A stretch of 64,000 bases of DNA, taken from NCBI RefSeq assembly GCF_963676685.1, contig NC_092350.1:65713674-65777673 (forward strand), given 5' to 3'. Below, piece by piece: positions 35,881 to 46,538 of the stretch. Source of the stretch: Mytilus edulis. Its lineage: Eukaryota > Mollusca > Bivalvia > Mytilida > Mytilidae. The translations under genes were made by a program, and so were the position numbers. Under the pieces are notes generated by a model that did not search any database, had not been told where the DNA came from, and saw only the letters and a list, made by a program, of their open reading frames with translations. How positions within the stretch are numbered: the first letter of the stretch is position 1; every line of letters starts with the position of its first letter.

Positions 35881-36264
35881 ACACACCTGTCTTAAGAATG
35901 AAGAGAGAATACTGTATGGCATCTAAGCTGTCGGAAAGTCATCTTTCCATCCCACTTATACATCCCGTCATTGTGTTATTATTCTATGATTATTTTTGTA
36001 TTCTTGTCTTTCATTTTTGATGGTGTACTTTGTCCGTGTGCCTTTTTGTGTTTCTTTGACACTTAATACGTGGCTCTGTACTTATACATTCCATCATTGT
36101 GTGATTGTGCTTTTGTATTTTTTTGTGCTTCTTTGTTTCATATTTGTTTGTTTTTATAGTGATTTAGATTATAACACAATGTTGACTGCTGTACCCCTAT
36201 TTTTGACATTTTTACCTATTATGTCTGTTTGTTTTCTTCACATATCGTTGTCAATGCAATGAAA

Positions 36265-36480
36265 TTTGATGCGAATGTCATACAAGTGAGATGGTTAGCT
36301 AGCCAGGTTTAATCGACCCTTTTCTACATAAGAAAATGTCTGTACTAAGTCAGGGATATGACACTTGTTATCAACTCGTTTGATGTATTTGAGTTTTTGA
36401 TTTTGCCATTTGATTAGGGACTTTCCGTTTTATATTTACTTCGGAGTTGAGTATTTTTTTATTTTACTTTTTTCGATACA
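36265..36480 (+). repeat. Dispersed repeat ('GTCAGGAATATGACAGTT' family)
   Basis: GTTAGCTAGCCAGGTTTAAT, TGTACTAAGTCAGGGATATG and GATTAGGGACTTTCCGTTTT; closely similar to 39745-39970. Confidence 0.75.
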
Positions 36481-37043
36481 TATACCAATTAGAGCTCAGC
36501 AATTGTTATGTTATAAATGGTGGACGAAAGTGACGTTTGATGGGACCAGTCCAAGAGAAGTATCCACTTGCAAAGACCACAGATTAGATTTTACACTTTA
36601 CAGCTGCCATTTCAAATTTGAATGTTGTTGTCATATTTTCACAAACCATTCTAGCAATTTGTAACACAAGGTTACAAATCTATTGTTCAAACATTCAAAT
36701 TAGTTAAGGATGCTAGAATCTTCTTTTAATAAGAAATTCATCGAAGGTGTATAACAGTTTCCACTCATTCAAACATCGAAAGTGTTTGTTGTTATTGGAA
36801 CATTGGCCATGCGAGAACCATTTTGTCGGAAGGGGTTTTGAAATAATATTCATTTGTTATTGTTGGCGGGATAGGTCTATTATTAGGTCATATAAAATAT
36901 GTCTGAAATCAATCAACAACAAAAAATATGTCAAAAAGTAAAACAACAAAAATACCGAGCTCTGAGGAACACATTCCTATAGTGTAACTTATTTACATAA
37001 TGGGGGGTATACTGGTATGCTTTCTTTCTCACTTAAGAAAAAA

Positions 37044-37325
37044 AGAAGATTTGGTATGATTGCCAATGAGACAACTCTCCACAAGTGACCAAATGACACA
37101 GAAATAAATAACTATAGGTCTTCGTATGAACTTCAACAATGGGCAAAGTCCATACTATATAGTCTGATATAAAAGTCCCCGAAATGACACATGAAAACAA
37201 TTCAAACGAGAAAACTAACGGCCCAATGTATGTACCATTTGGTGAACGAAAACAAATCTGCAACACAGCAACAAATGACAATCACTGAATTACAAGCTCA
37301 AGACTTGGGACAGGAACTTAAAGCA
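37044..37325 (+). repeat. Dispersed repeat, 'GCCAATGAGACAACT' family, best-preserved full copy
   Basis: Starts AGATTTGGTATGATTGCCAA, continues through CTTCAACAATGGGCAAAGTC, CAAACGAGAAAACTAACGG and ends near CAAGACTTGGGACAGG. Copies in the window: about 8915, 18962, 21972, 29763, 33632, 45716 and 59648. No clear Pol III boxes seen, so its class (SINE or other) stays open. Confidence 0.85.
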
Positions 37326-37471
37326 TATGGCGTAAAGTTGTTTTAATTCATAAATTAAAAGTTCAAAAAGTATTGTACACAATTCATTTTCTGGTCAACT
37401 CAAACTAGAAGGAAAACATAAACATTGATGAGAGTTCAACAAAGAAAACGCTGAATAAATATCCAATACGT

Positions 37472-37696
37472 TTAGATCTTGTATGGTAGTGGCGATTGAA
37501 AGTTAGTCTGTTGACCTGGAGCAGCAGCTGCAAACTGAGGTGTAGAAACCGGATATTGTTGCGTCAAGGTTCCTGGTCGGTAAACACATGTATGCATTGC
37601 AGACACGTTCTGTCCGGGTACAGTCTGAATAATTTGGATATTTGGCATTCCAAGTACATTTGTTTGCGGTCCGGCAGTGATGTACACTAATGTTCT
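37472..37696 (-). pseudogene. MS4A-like paralogue 2, exon 4 (open)
   Basis: Homologue of the 7808-7954 exon, with acceptor TTTCTGTTTACAG and the opening RTLVYITAG, then GMPN and a Gln/Pro/Ala-rich tail ending PYKI. It has 74 codons and is open, longer than in gene 1. Because exons 2 and 3 of this copy are damaged, the gene as a whole is probably dead. Confidence 0.7.
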
Positions 37697-37869
37697 CTGT
37701 AAACAGAAACAGCAGACATCAGTTTAACTATAGTATAAACAATTTTCATTATATTGACACATATTGTAGTAAGTTACGGGTTTTATCATTTGTATCTATC
37801 ATATAGTCATTTTATAAAAATTTACTGTTTGCAAAAGTATGAATTATTCTTAAAAATAAACATGTTCTT

Positions 37870-38055
37870 ATCCTAGGCAGAAAATCCTAGCCCACTAGGC
37901 ACAACTTTTTGGAACTTATGGTCCCCAATGCTCTTCAACTTTGTACCATTTTGGGGCTTTCGAACTTTATTCATCAGAACGTCTCTGGTTAGTTTTGTGT
38001 GGACAAAACGTGCATCTTTTTAAATTCTAAACCTGGCACCTGTTAATAGCTACTA
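37870..38055 (+). repeat. Decayed copy of the hammerhead repeat (3' half)
   Basis: GGCACAACTTTTTGGAA, CCCCAATGCTCTTCAACTTTG, then GTGTGGACAAAACGTGC in place of the GAC-GAAAC-GCGC core, then AACCTGGCACCTGTTAATAG. Ribozyme core lost. Confidence 0.8.
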
Positions 38056-38149
38056 TTCGTGTGTTTCATTGTCATATATATTCTCCCATTTATTTGTATT
38101 GTAGTCCTATCATGTTATGTTGTCATCTAAATGTTATAGTTAATATTGC

Positions 38150-38340
38150 CATTAAGCGGGAGGTTTTATATGCCACAAAACCAGTTTAACCCACCATTGT
38201 GTTCAATAAAAATGTCCTGTACCAAGTCAGGAAAATGGCCATTGTTATATAATAGTTCGTTTGTGTGTGTGTTACATTTTAATGTTGTGTTTTTGTTGTG
38301 TCGTAGTTATCCTCTTATATTTGATGTGTTTCCCTAAGTT
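38150..38340 (+). repeat. Dispersed repeat ('GTCAGGAATATGACAGTT' family), diverged
   Basis: CAGTTTAACCCACCATTGTG and CCTGTACCAAGTCAGGAAAA mark the family. Confidence 0.65.
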
Positions 38341-38980
38341 TAAATTTAGTTTGTAACTCGGATTTTTTTTTTTTCTCATTCAATTTACGAATTTCGAACA
38401 GCGGTATACTACTGCTGCCTTTATATAAGAAAAAACTTTGCTTATATCTTAAAAAGCAATACATTGGGTTTAGCATTTTCTTTTGGATATTTAGCTGATA
38501 CAGTGTACCGTATTGATACCTTGAAAACTGAGTTAAACTGAGGGATGAAAATAAAACAGTACTCAATTGTTCTACTTTATGTCCATAAAAAAATATTGTA
38601 ATGATTTTAAGGTAGCACCTGCTAAAACACAGGCTATAAATTCATTAAAATCAAGGATAACATTGAGGATGGAAATGGGGAATATGTCAAAGAAACAACA
38701 ACCCAACCACAGAGCAGACAACAGTAGAGGGCCACCAATGGGTCTTCAATGCAAAGAGTAAAAAGAAACATACAACAGCCAACAATGAAACTGTAACCCA
38801 GTGTGAAAATCCCGCCCGAGATGGTCTCATATGAGGAGTTACTCTTAACCGGGAAATTCCCGCGGCAAATTGCTTTCGCGGTAAGAGTTGAAACTCGAAA
38901 ATTAACGGACCGCAAATATTTCCAAATGATTTAATGTATCAAACAAAACGTACAGAGAACACGACCGAGACATCGCGAAT

Positions 38981-39091
38981 TCAAAACGAACAGCAGAAGG
39001 ACGATGTAACTATTGCTATGACCACTTCAACAAAACCCAACAGTGCAATGATAGACGACAACACCGCAGCACCACTTTTATATTCTGCTCG
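38981..39091 (-). pseudogene. MS4A-like paralogue 2, exon 3 (premature stop)
   Basis: Homologue of 11473-11610 with a good acceptor (CTTTCTACAG) and TM4-like LSSIIALLGFVEVVIAIV. A TGA at 38981-38983 follows the CCS that stands in for the Cys cluster, about 9 codons before the homologous exon end, and no good donor follows. Confidence 0.72.
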
Positions 39092-39164
39092 CTGTAGAAA
39101 GAATTACAGAATTATTTATTTTATAAATATCTGGACTATTATAGAAAATAATAACTCTCAACTG

Positions 39165-39380
39165 AGGCCCCGATAAAACAATGTAAAACAATTCAAACGA
39201 GAAAACTAACGGGCTTATTTATGTAAAAAAATTAACGAAAATCAAATATGTAACACATAAACAAACGACAACCACTGAATAACAGGCTCCTGACTTGGGA
39301 CAGGCACATACATAAATAATAAGCCGGGGTTAAACATGTTAGCAGGATCCCAACTCTCCCCCTAACCTGGGACAGTGGTA
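39165..39380 (-). repeat. Dispersed mussel-type repeat
   Basis: Reverse-orientation copy with AACGAGAAAACTAACGGGC, CTCCTGACTTGGGACAGGCA and GGGGTTAAACATGTT, related to 12325-12625 and to the 3' part of 37044-37325. Confidence 0.7.
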
Positions 39381-39744
39381 TAACAGTACAACATAAGAAC
39401 GAACTATAAAAATCAGTTGAAAAAGGCTTCACTCATCAGATGGACAAAAATACAAGTAGACGTGGCCGGGTACTTATACATTCCGACACAAAAAGACGCA
39501 ATGAACAGATCTGAGAGTACTCGCAGTTATATTACAGCTAGTTCAAAGCCACTAACAACTATTAAAAAATCATGCATCTGACGTCAGACACTCAAATCAA
39601 TAAATGTGTTCGTAGATAGTAGATGTTTTTGTGTTCTTGTTAAATTGTTCCTTTTAAAATTGTTAAACGATGATGACTGATGTACCCATATTTTGACTAT
39701 TATATTTATTGTGTCTGTTTATTTAACGCATCAATGTAAAAATA

Positions 39745-39970
39745 TCGGAAATTGATGAGACTGTCATTAAAGTGAGAGGGTTAGCGCTATAGAACCAGGT
39801 TTAATCCACCATTTTCTACATTTGAAAATGCCTGTACCAAGTCAGGAATATGACAGTTTTTGTCCATTCGTTTTTGATGTGTTTTGTTATTTGATTTTGC
39901 CATGTAATTATGGACTTTCCCAATTGATCTTCTTCTAAGTTCAGTATTTTTGTGATTTTACTTTTTTTCT
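39745..39970 (+). repeat. Dispersed repeat ('GTCAGGAATATGACAGTT' family)
   Basis: GAACCAGGTTTAATCCACC, CCTGTACCAAGTCAGGAATA and TTATGGACTTTCCCAATTG; matches 36265-36480. Confidence 0.8.
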
Positions 39971-40649
39971 AAGACTAAACTATCAATCCGTACAAATCCA
40001 ACATCCAATGGATTTAGTGGAAAGACGTCATAAACAAAAAACATGACCTTTTTGCAAATAATTCAACAATTTTAATCTTTTGCGTAATGTAAACTCATGT
40101 TTCATTTATCCATAACAATTATTTCTGGCTTTTGTTTTAACATGACATGCAATTCATCAGATCTGTCCAGATACATCATACATTCTTATCCGCTTCTACT
40201 TTCAACATGAATAAATACATGATTTCTAAAAAGCTTGATCATATAATGCCAATTTGTGTCATCTGTTTGCTTTCCTTAGTCAATGAGACAAGTAGCCATT
40301 GATTTATCTTTCTTTACTAATTTCGTTTCCACGACTCCTTATACATGTTGAAAAAACGCCTCATTAGAATTGAGTCAAACTTTTACAAAATCTTAGCTTG
40401 ATATTGTCGTTTTGTATCTCCTTTTTGTCCACGTTATTTTATGGAAATGTCGTAAGCAAAGTATTTACTTTCCAATACTTCATGACCTTATTGGTGTCGT
40501 TGTATTGGTATCTGATTAACATTTCTTCTTTATCTCCCTTTAAACCTTTGATATAAGGCGTGTGTTTGTTCCTATATTCGACGAGCTTTTGCGTTTTATT
40601 GATCAGATAGATGTACTTTAATGTCTTCAAATTTGCTTTTTTGTTTGTC

Positions 40650-40760
40650 GTTTTCTTTTTTAAGTCATGGCGTTGTCAGTTCAGTTTCAATTTATGAGTT
40701 TGAATGTCCCTCTAGTATATTTCGTTCCCCTTTTTTGCTTCCCTATTTGCTCTTTAAAGT
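40650..40760 (+). repeat. Dispersed repeat fragment
   Basis: Contains ATTTATGAGTTTGAATGTCC and a following TTTCGTTCCCCTTTT; the same words are at about 43944-43990. Confidence 0.6.
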
Positions 40761-41480
40761 CGTCTTTTTTATCTTACATTTTCATCTTGCAATTTACGTT
40801 TTAATAAGTTCTTAATATTTTCATGATTGCGCACTTCAGTTGTTATGCATTATTGATTTTTCTTGTTTTCTTAACTGCTTTATACGAGGTTTAGTCTGGA
40901 TATAATTACGATATTGTAATGTTTACATCTTGCAAACATTTATGGTTATTTCTTTGACAGCTATTAAGAGTCAAATAAAACGAAAAGATACAGGTTTACA
41001 ATTAATGACTCGTATTTATCTATTTGGTGTGTTCAGTAACTGTCTCATTGGCAAATACCCTTGATTTTTTATTATTCGTTGTATTCGTGGATGTTGTTGG
41101 TACAGGTTAATCTCGAAATTAAATGATTAACGAATGACAAATTTTCTTAGGCTTGTATGCAAACTTAGACAAAACCACGAAATTAGAAATCCACGAATAT
41201 GTTAGTTTTCCTTAATCCACCAAATCGGTAACCACGAAAATAAATGACTCCACAATACCCCATCTCACCTTAATTAAATAATCAAAATTCTAGTTATATT
41301 TATTTTCAAAACTTTCCCAAAACAACTCAGTAAAGATACCGACATTTGAAAAATATACTTTACATTATACATCGTCGCTCGAGAAAGCGAATTCATAAAA
41401 AAAGAAAAAAAGAACTTTGATGAGTGTGCGCGCACACATAAAAACACAAAACCAAAACAAAATAATAGGATGATACTTAC

Positions 41481-41566
41481 GAAAACTGCGCCAAAACTCC
41501 CAAGCTAAATACTGCTGGTACAAATGTAGATGCCCCAACAATACCACAAACCATGAACGTTATTTT
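41481..41566 (-). pseudogene. MS4A-like paralogue 2, exon 2 (acceptor lost, frameshift)
   Basis: Clear homologue of the 18457-18540 exon: TFMVCGIVGASTFVPAVFSLG. It is 86 nt instead of 84, so the frame is broken, and the acceptor AG is replaced by an A run (TTTTTCAAAAA). The donor GTAAGT survives. With the stop in exon 3 this makes a decayed duplicate of gene 1, in the same orientation. No exon 1 homologue was found upstream. Confidence 0.78.
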
Positions 41567-41721
41567 TTTTTGAAAAACTCATGTATATACATATATTAGT
41601 TTTGTCGAATAGGACGTTTACAAACAGAAACAGGTAAACAAACAAACTTCTATGTCATTTTTGCTCTGTAAAAGGGTTGTAACATTGGCAATCAAACCAC
41701 ATCGTTTTAACTATATAGTTA

Positions 41722-41768
41722 TCAAAGGTATCAGGATTATAATTAATTACGCCAGAAGCGCGTTAATT
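41722..41768 (-). repeat. Hammerhead-repeat fragment (3' end)
   Basis: Plus-strand text TTATCAAAGGTATCAGGATT and ACGCCAGAAGCGCG is the reverse complement of the unit's 3' end. Confidence 0.75.
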
Positions 41769-41917
41769 ATAAAACTACAAAATCAAATCAAAATCAATAG
41801 AAGTTGTACAGTCTTCTTTTCCTAACAAACAAATTTGTTAAGGAACGATAGCAAAAACCCATCAAGAAAATGTCAATGATCGTAATCATCAATCTTATAA
41901 GTATTTAATAGATTTAT

Positions 41918-42152
41918 GAGGGCCCTCATGGGGTTTTTGATTATGTGATTACTTGGCCGTTTCTTTAATGATTATTTGATTATTAAGCCAAATATTTCAT
42001 GATTATTTGATTACCTAGGACTGTATTTTTAGTTTATGATTATTTGATTACTAAAGATAAGCAAATATTTAATGATTATGTGATTATATTGGCAAAAAAA
42101 TGGTGATTATGTGATTACTAGGACCCCCCCCCCCCCCCCCATGAGGGGCCTC
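41918..42152. mobile_element. 235-bp MITE with iterated TGATTA words and a poly-C run
   Basis: Ends are 16-bp inverted repeats, GAGGGCCCTCATGGGG at the left and, as reverse complement of the right, GAGGCCCCTCATGGGG (one mismatch). The flanks repeat ATTTAT (41912-41917 and 42153-42158), or ATTTATGA if the GA is counted as target, i.e. a 6- or 8-bp duplication; 8 bp would fit hAT. Inside, TGATTATTTGATTA or TGATTATGTGATTA occurs about seven times, and a run of about 19 C precedes the right end. No coding capacity. Confidence 0.8.
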
Positions 42153-42519
42153 ATTTATGAAATAAATTATATTGACAATAAATTATCTACGCTAGAAATG
42201 TCCAAATGTTTGTGAATAAGTTTGGATTCGAATAAAGGGGGATAGGACAAAATGTTACGCAAACATCCACCAAAAAAGAGTTTTAACAATTGCAAATTAC
42301 AACAATAGAATTGTTTGTCCTAATGTATCCAGATATACTTACATATATATATGTATAACAAGTATCGAAATTTTTTTTAAGAAATTACTAACGTATTGAT
42401 ATCAATTATAGCGCACCATGTTTCGTAACAGTCAGCACACACAGTAATAAATACATCAGTTGTTGTCGAGTGTTGCTGTCTCATTTTATGTTTTTCCTTG
42501 ATAGTTATACTATGAAACA

Positions 42520-42760
42520 AAGAGAAGGATGTCAAAGGGTAATTCAAACTAACAAGTCGAAAATAAACTGTCAATGCCATGACATAAAACATAAAAAGAC
42601 CAGAAGACATTCAACAGTACACAAAAAAAACAACATAGAAACAGCTAAAGACCGAGGAACAATAACCAAACCCCTTGGTTGATACCAGGTTCTCCAGAAG
42701 GGTAGACAAATGCTGCACCATATGATACCTATCATATCTCTGTGATAAATCGACTGGGTG
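42520..42760 (-). repeat. Dispersed repeat fragment
   Basis: Words GACATAAAACATAAAAAGACCAG and GTTCTCCAGAAGGGTA resemble the family at 13530-13660. Confidence 0.45.
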
Positions 42761-42914
42761 AAATCAGACGCGTCGGAAGGGTATTATTTTTTGTCATTAT
42801 TGTACCTTGTAAAGAAGACTATATGGAATGAGTTTTCCTCCTTGTTTAATGCATTCTTTATTCTGTTGAAAAGGTTTCAAAATATTTTTATTTGAGTACT
42901 TATATCTCTCTGTT

Positions 42915-43012
42915 TGTACATTATGCTTCGAACCCATGCTACTGAGATATTGTGACACCAAATCCCCTGCACTGTAACCGGTGCGCTAGACCACACGACC
43001 ACCTTGGCTTCA
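42915..43012 (-). repeat. tRNA-derived SINE (family 2)
   Basis: On the minus strand a box A-like GGTGGTCGTGTGGTCTAGC (43003-42985) is followed by box B GCATGGGTTCGAAGC (42938-42924) at tRNA-like spacing. The paired arms are imperfect, so a SINE head rather than a tRNA gene. Confidence 0.75.
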
Positions 43013-43990
43013 TAAAAAATGAAGCTTTCAGTGGCTGGGTGTTACCTTTCCACGTCAGTTTGAATCTAGCGTCGTACTACAGTACATGATATATAAGGCA
43101 TGAAGATGTTATTCTTACAGATCAGCTAAATTATCTATAATAAAGGATCTTACAATGTAAGATGCAGTCACGGAAAATAATTATATTTATAAGAACATCT
43201 GAGCCAGTGTTTGTTATTTCAAAAATGTTTGGATAACAGAACTGAACTGTTACACAATATTTGCCCTGATTTTTTGCAAATACATTGTTTGGCGTAAAAT
43301 CTGGGGTTTTTTGGCGAATTTTAAGATTTTTACCACAGTTAACTACTGTTTTGTTAATTTATCAGATTGCAAAGACCCACGAATTTCCTTGCGGCAGTAA
43401 GTCTGACAAATAATATGTTCTTTTTATTGAAACTCATATACTTATATTTGAATCACAACCAAAAAAAAGGACCTTGAATGGCAAAACCCATGCTAAAGAG
43501 GTGAATAAGTTTGGTTGTGGATGTATAAATTCTCATTCTTTCTGAAAGGGAACATTAAATATATTGCCGCATTTCAGTAAATTGCAGCACATTGAGAACC
43601 CTATGACCGTTTTTCTATTGGATTTTTTTGTCCCTATCCAAAACACCGTTATTTCAAAAGCAAGTGGCAGTTAGATTTCATGTTCTTTACCCATGTCAAT
43701 CAACTGCAGAAATAACCAAGATGAATTATAACCAAACGGTTCTCGTCTTTAAAAATGCATGAAATATTTGCCACTGAAACAAACAAACACCAATCAGTCA
43801 AATATAATCAAACGTCTTCTCTGCTTCATATGTTTCAATTCACTATTTTAAATCTAGATGTTCTAAAAATTCGTTGTAAATGTTATTCTATTGAAAGAAC
43901 AATTTGTCCTTCTGTCGTTTTGACAACATAATGATAAATTTACTTTATGAGTTTGACTGTCCCTTTGGTATCTTTCGTCCCTCTTTTACT
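43013..43990. other. Non-coding stretch
   Basis: Only a repeat word (TTTATGAGTTTGACTGTCCC, about 43948) was recognised. Confidence 0.5.
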
Positions 43991-43996
43991 ACTAGT

Positions 43997-44070
43997 AAAT
44001 AGTTATCAAAAGTACCAGAATTAAATTTAGTACGCCAGACGCGCGTTTCGTCTACACAAGACTCATCAGT
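43997..44070 (-). repeat. Hammerhead-repeat fragment with intact catalytic core but broken stem I
   Basis: On the minus strand: CTGATGAGTC-TTGTG-TAGAC-GAAAC-GCGCGTC-TGGCGTAC, i.e. all core nucleotides, stems II and III and the cleavage site. The copy is truncated just before CTGATGA (AGTAA instead of GCGTCA), so stem I cannot form. Confidence 0.85.
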
Positions 44071-44264
44071 TACTTAATACAGAGTGAGGACATACTTAAC
44101 TTAGTTTCACTAAAAGGACATATCATATGACATACAAACCTTCCAATCTGTTTTTTGCAAAATGAATTAATTCTCGAATCATTAGTTATCATTTTATTCC
44201 CGAGATGTTGTATTTTTGTCCTTTTTTTTATTGCATCTCAATGATATCTTTTTTCTACAAATTG

Positions 44265-44440
44265 CCTAAAACTGGACAGGCAATTTGTTGAATTTTGTTT
44301 TAAAATTTCAGTCATTTTACAAAATGACTAGGTAATTTTAGTCATTTTGTATAATGCCTGTCAAGATTAGGCATTTTGTAAATTGCCTGAAAATTCAGTC
44401 ATTTTACAAAATGCCTAAATTTAGAAAATGCCTGTAACAT
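44265..44440. repeat. Word-iterated palindromic region: AGGCATTTT / AAAATGCCT
   Basis: AAATGCCT/AGGCATTT and CATTTTAC/GTAAAATG variants occur about a dozen times on alternating strands, forming many small perfect palindromes such as CATTTTACAAAATG. It ends about 50 bp before the PAT-like element. Confidence 0.7.
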
Positions 44441-44488
44441 ATATATAGGTTTGAATGTAGTTTTCAATTTAGACTCGTATATATCATG

Positions 44489-44669
44489 TATACGTATAAT
44501 TTCTCACGTTTCGTAGTATAGGGAGAAATTATTGTATATACGGTACTAGCGTAGTAATTTTATAAGTTTAAGTCACTAGGTATAAGACACGTGACTCATT
44601 TTATAGCGGAAAATTTTTTCCCTGATATTATCACTTTCTAGCCCGCCGCAGACAGGGCAACATTCAAGT
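44489..44669 (+). repeat. Split direct repeat A1
   Basis: Starts TATACGTATAATTTCTCACG, ends GGGCAACATTCAAGT. The gag ATG begins at the very next base (44670). Identical to A2 (49508-49688) except for two or so substitutions. Confidence 0.93.
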
Positions 44670-45270
44670 ATGGACACCGGAATATCTAGTTCAATTAAAG
44701 ACGCCATTTCGCTTGAAGTGAAGAATGCCGTTTCTAACCTTCAACAAGACATATTGAATAACATTTCTACTATCATGGATTCCAGATTATCGTCTTTCCA
44801 ATCCAACATAAGACAATCTCAACAGGACATTTCACAGTCTCAAATTTACAAAATCGAGCAGACCGTTACTGACAATTTCTCATTCAAGAGAAAAGGCAAT
44901 GAGAACCAGTTCAAACATGAATCCAGGGTACTTTCCAAGCTGAAAGAAGCAGACGTGAACTTAGAAGGGCCAGATTTGAGCGTCGATTCCGTACAAACAG
45001 CTAAAGCCAAGATTGTAGAAGGTATGGAATTAGTGAGAGAAAGACAGAAACTGATTAAAATGGCAGATTCCTCGGAACTGGGAAGAAAATAATCAGGGCA
45101 CAAAACAGAGCAGAAAGAAAACAGAAAGCAGAGAAATCTAAAAAATTGTCACAAGAAAAGCACCATACACAAGAGAGAAGGCAGAGAATGCCAACTCTTC
45201 TTGGAAACCTGGCAGGTGATTCAACTGTGGATTGAGAGGCCATTGGACGGACAATTGTCCGGATAAGAAG
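44670..45270 (+). pseudogene. PAT-like element gag-like ORF with degenerate zinc knuckle
   Basis: ATG at 44670 opens 140 codons to a stop at 45092. The product is rich in Ser/Gln/Lys and helix-prone (IKDAISLEVKNAVSNLQQDI). About 125 bp further, in another frame, is FNCGLRGHWTDNCPDKKK, the C-x2-C-x4-H-x4-C zinc knuckle expected at the end of such proteins, except that the position of the first Cys is a TGA codon (45217-45219). The knuckle presumably belonged to the same protein. Function in relatives: RNA binding and particle assembly. Confidence 0.72.
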
Positions 45271-45374
45271 AAGATAAGTACTTTTAAAACTTTATTTAAT
45301 TTGCCAATCTTGACTAATAGTATTTGTTCAAATTTAAATGATACTGAACATAGTTCAATAAAACTGATGGTCAC

Positions 45375-45605
45375 ATGACAGTTTATTGCAATAATAAGGT
45401 CAGTTTTAAATCGCCGTTAAATGTCACGGTTGATCAGCCATCAGGTATTTTCTCACCTGTTGGTCAGTTAAAATCTAAATTACCTGAATGGAAATCAATT
45501 ACAAGCAATACACATATTTTGGATGTTATCGAAAACGGATATATGATACCTTTCAAGACAGAACCACAATCAGAATTGTTGAAGAATAAATTATCTACGC
45601 TATAA
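45375..45605 (+). pseudogene. PAT-like element RT ORF, N-terminal piece
   Basis: Encodes GQLKSKLPEWKSITSNTHILDVIENGYMIPFK, the conserved lead-in of DIRS-group RTs (W-x2-IT-x4-ILD-x-I-x2-GY-x-IPF), split here by one residue limit: the key residues are Trp, Ile-Thr, Ile-Leu-Asp, Gly-Tyr and Ile-Pro-Phe. The frame ends in STL at 45605, where foreign DNA begins; the RT picks up again at about 46539. Confidence 0.8.
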
Positions 45606-46538
45606 TTCCTGGTTTCCTATTCAGGTGTTATTATATCGGCAATGTTGAGCAAATGACAGTAAAAGAGACAATGACCTCTGCAAATGATTACTATTACTAA
45701 AACGTATATATATATAACTAGATATAGGAAGATGTGGTGTGAGTGCCAATGAGACAACTCTCCATCCAAATAACAATTTAAAAAGTAAACCATTATAGGT
45801 CAAAGTACGGCCTTCAACACGGAGACTTAGCTCACACCAAACAACAAGCTATAAAGGGCCCCAAAATTATTAGTGTAAAACCATTCAAACGGGAAAACCA
45901 ACGGTCTAATCTATATAAACAAAACGAAACTGACATGGAATGAATTACAAAAACCTCACAAGCCTTCTGGTTAGTCAAAATGCATAAGTACAGTTTGGCA
46001 GATAAGATACACACAATCTAAACATTATTGATAATGTTCTACATTCCTAAAATGGACTTGTTGTATCTTTTTTTTTACAATATTTTGGATCACACCAAGT
46101 AATCTGTCCTATATCTTTTGTCACTATATATTTACACAAAAGAAGACCTTTTCGGATCAAAATATCATATGACTATGGCCTTTTATTCTATGAAATATCA
46201 TCTGTATCAAACCTTTTGTCATCTTTTTTTCTTCTGGTAAATGAACTTTTGTTATCTTTTGAAAAAAAAAGATTATATTTTACATACAAAAGGTTATATT
46301 TTGTCATCCACCTTTCAAACACATTTTAGCTATTTAAAGATCGACTTTTAAACACCTTTTGTGAAAACAAAAGTGGGCCATTTCGACTATCTTTTGAAGT
46401 AAAAAAGGTATACAAAAAGATGATCTTTTAGATCTTTTGGATTTTTTAAAAATGTATTAAAAAGTCATCAAAATGTAGTCAAAATTGGGCCTTTTAGTCA
46501 TCTTTTGGATATCTCAAAAGATATTTTTTCATGCAGTG
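45606..46538. mobile_element. Nested insertions inside the PAT-like RT gene
   Basis: About 930 bp of unrelated DNA splits the RT. It contains a 'GCCAATGAGACAACT' family repeat (45716-45925, plus) and, from about 46039, a word-iterated block in which ATCTTTTG and CAAAAGAT recur more than ten times on both strands. The block ends TTTCATGCAGTG at 46527-46538, directly before RT coding sequence resumes. Another word-iterated block (59774-60435) ends in the same 12 bases. Confidence 0.75.
45716..45925 (+). repeat. Dispersed repeat, 'GCCAATGAGACAACT' family
   Basis: GAAGATGTGGTGTGAGTGCC to CCAACGGTCTAATCTATAT; very similar to 29763-29970, both lacking parts of the 37044 copy. Confidence 0.88.

Noticed and set aside
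35829..36262. Plus-strand hydrophobic ORFs suggesting membrane proteins
   Set aside because: Runs of TTT/TTG codons in T-rich DNA, partly inside dispersed repeats and the local duplication.
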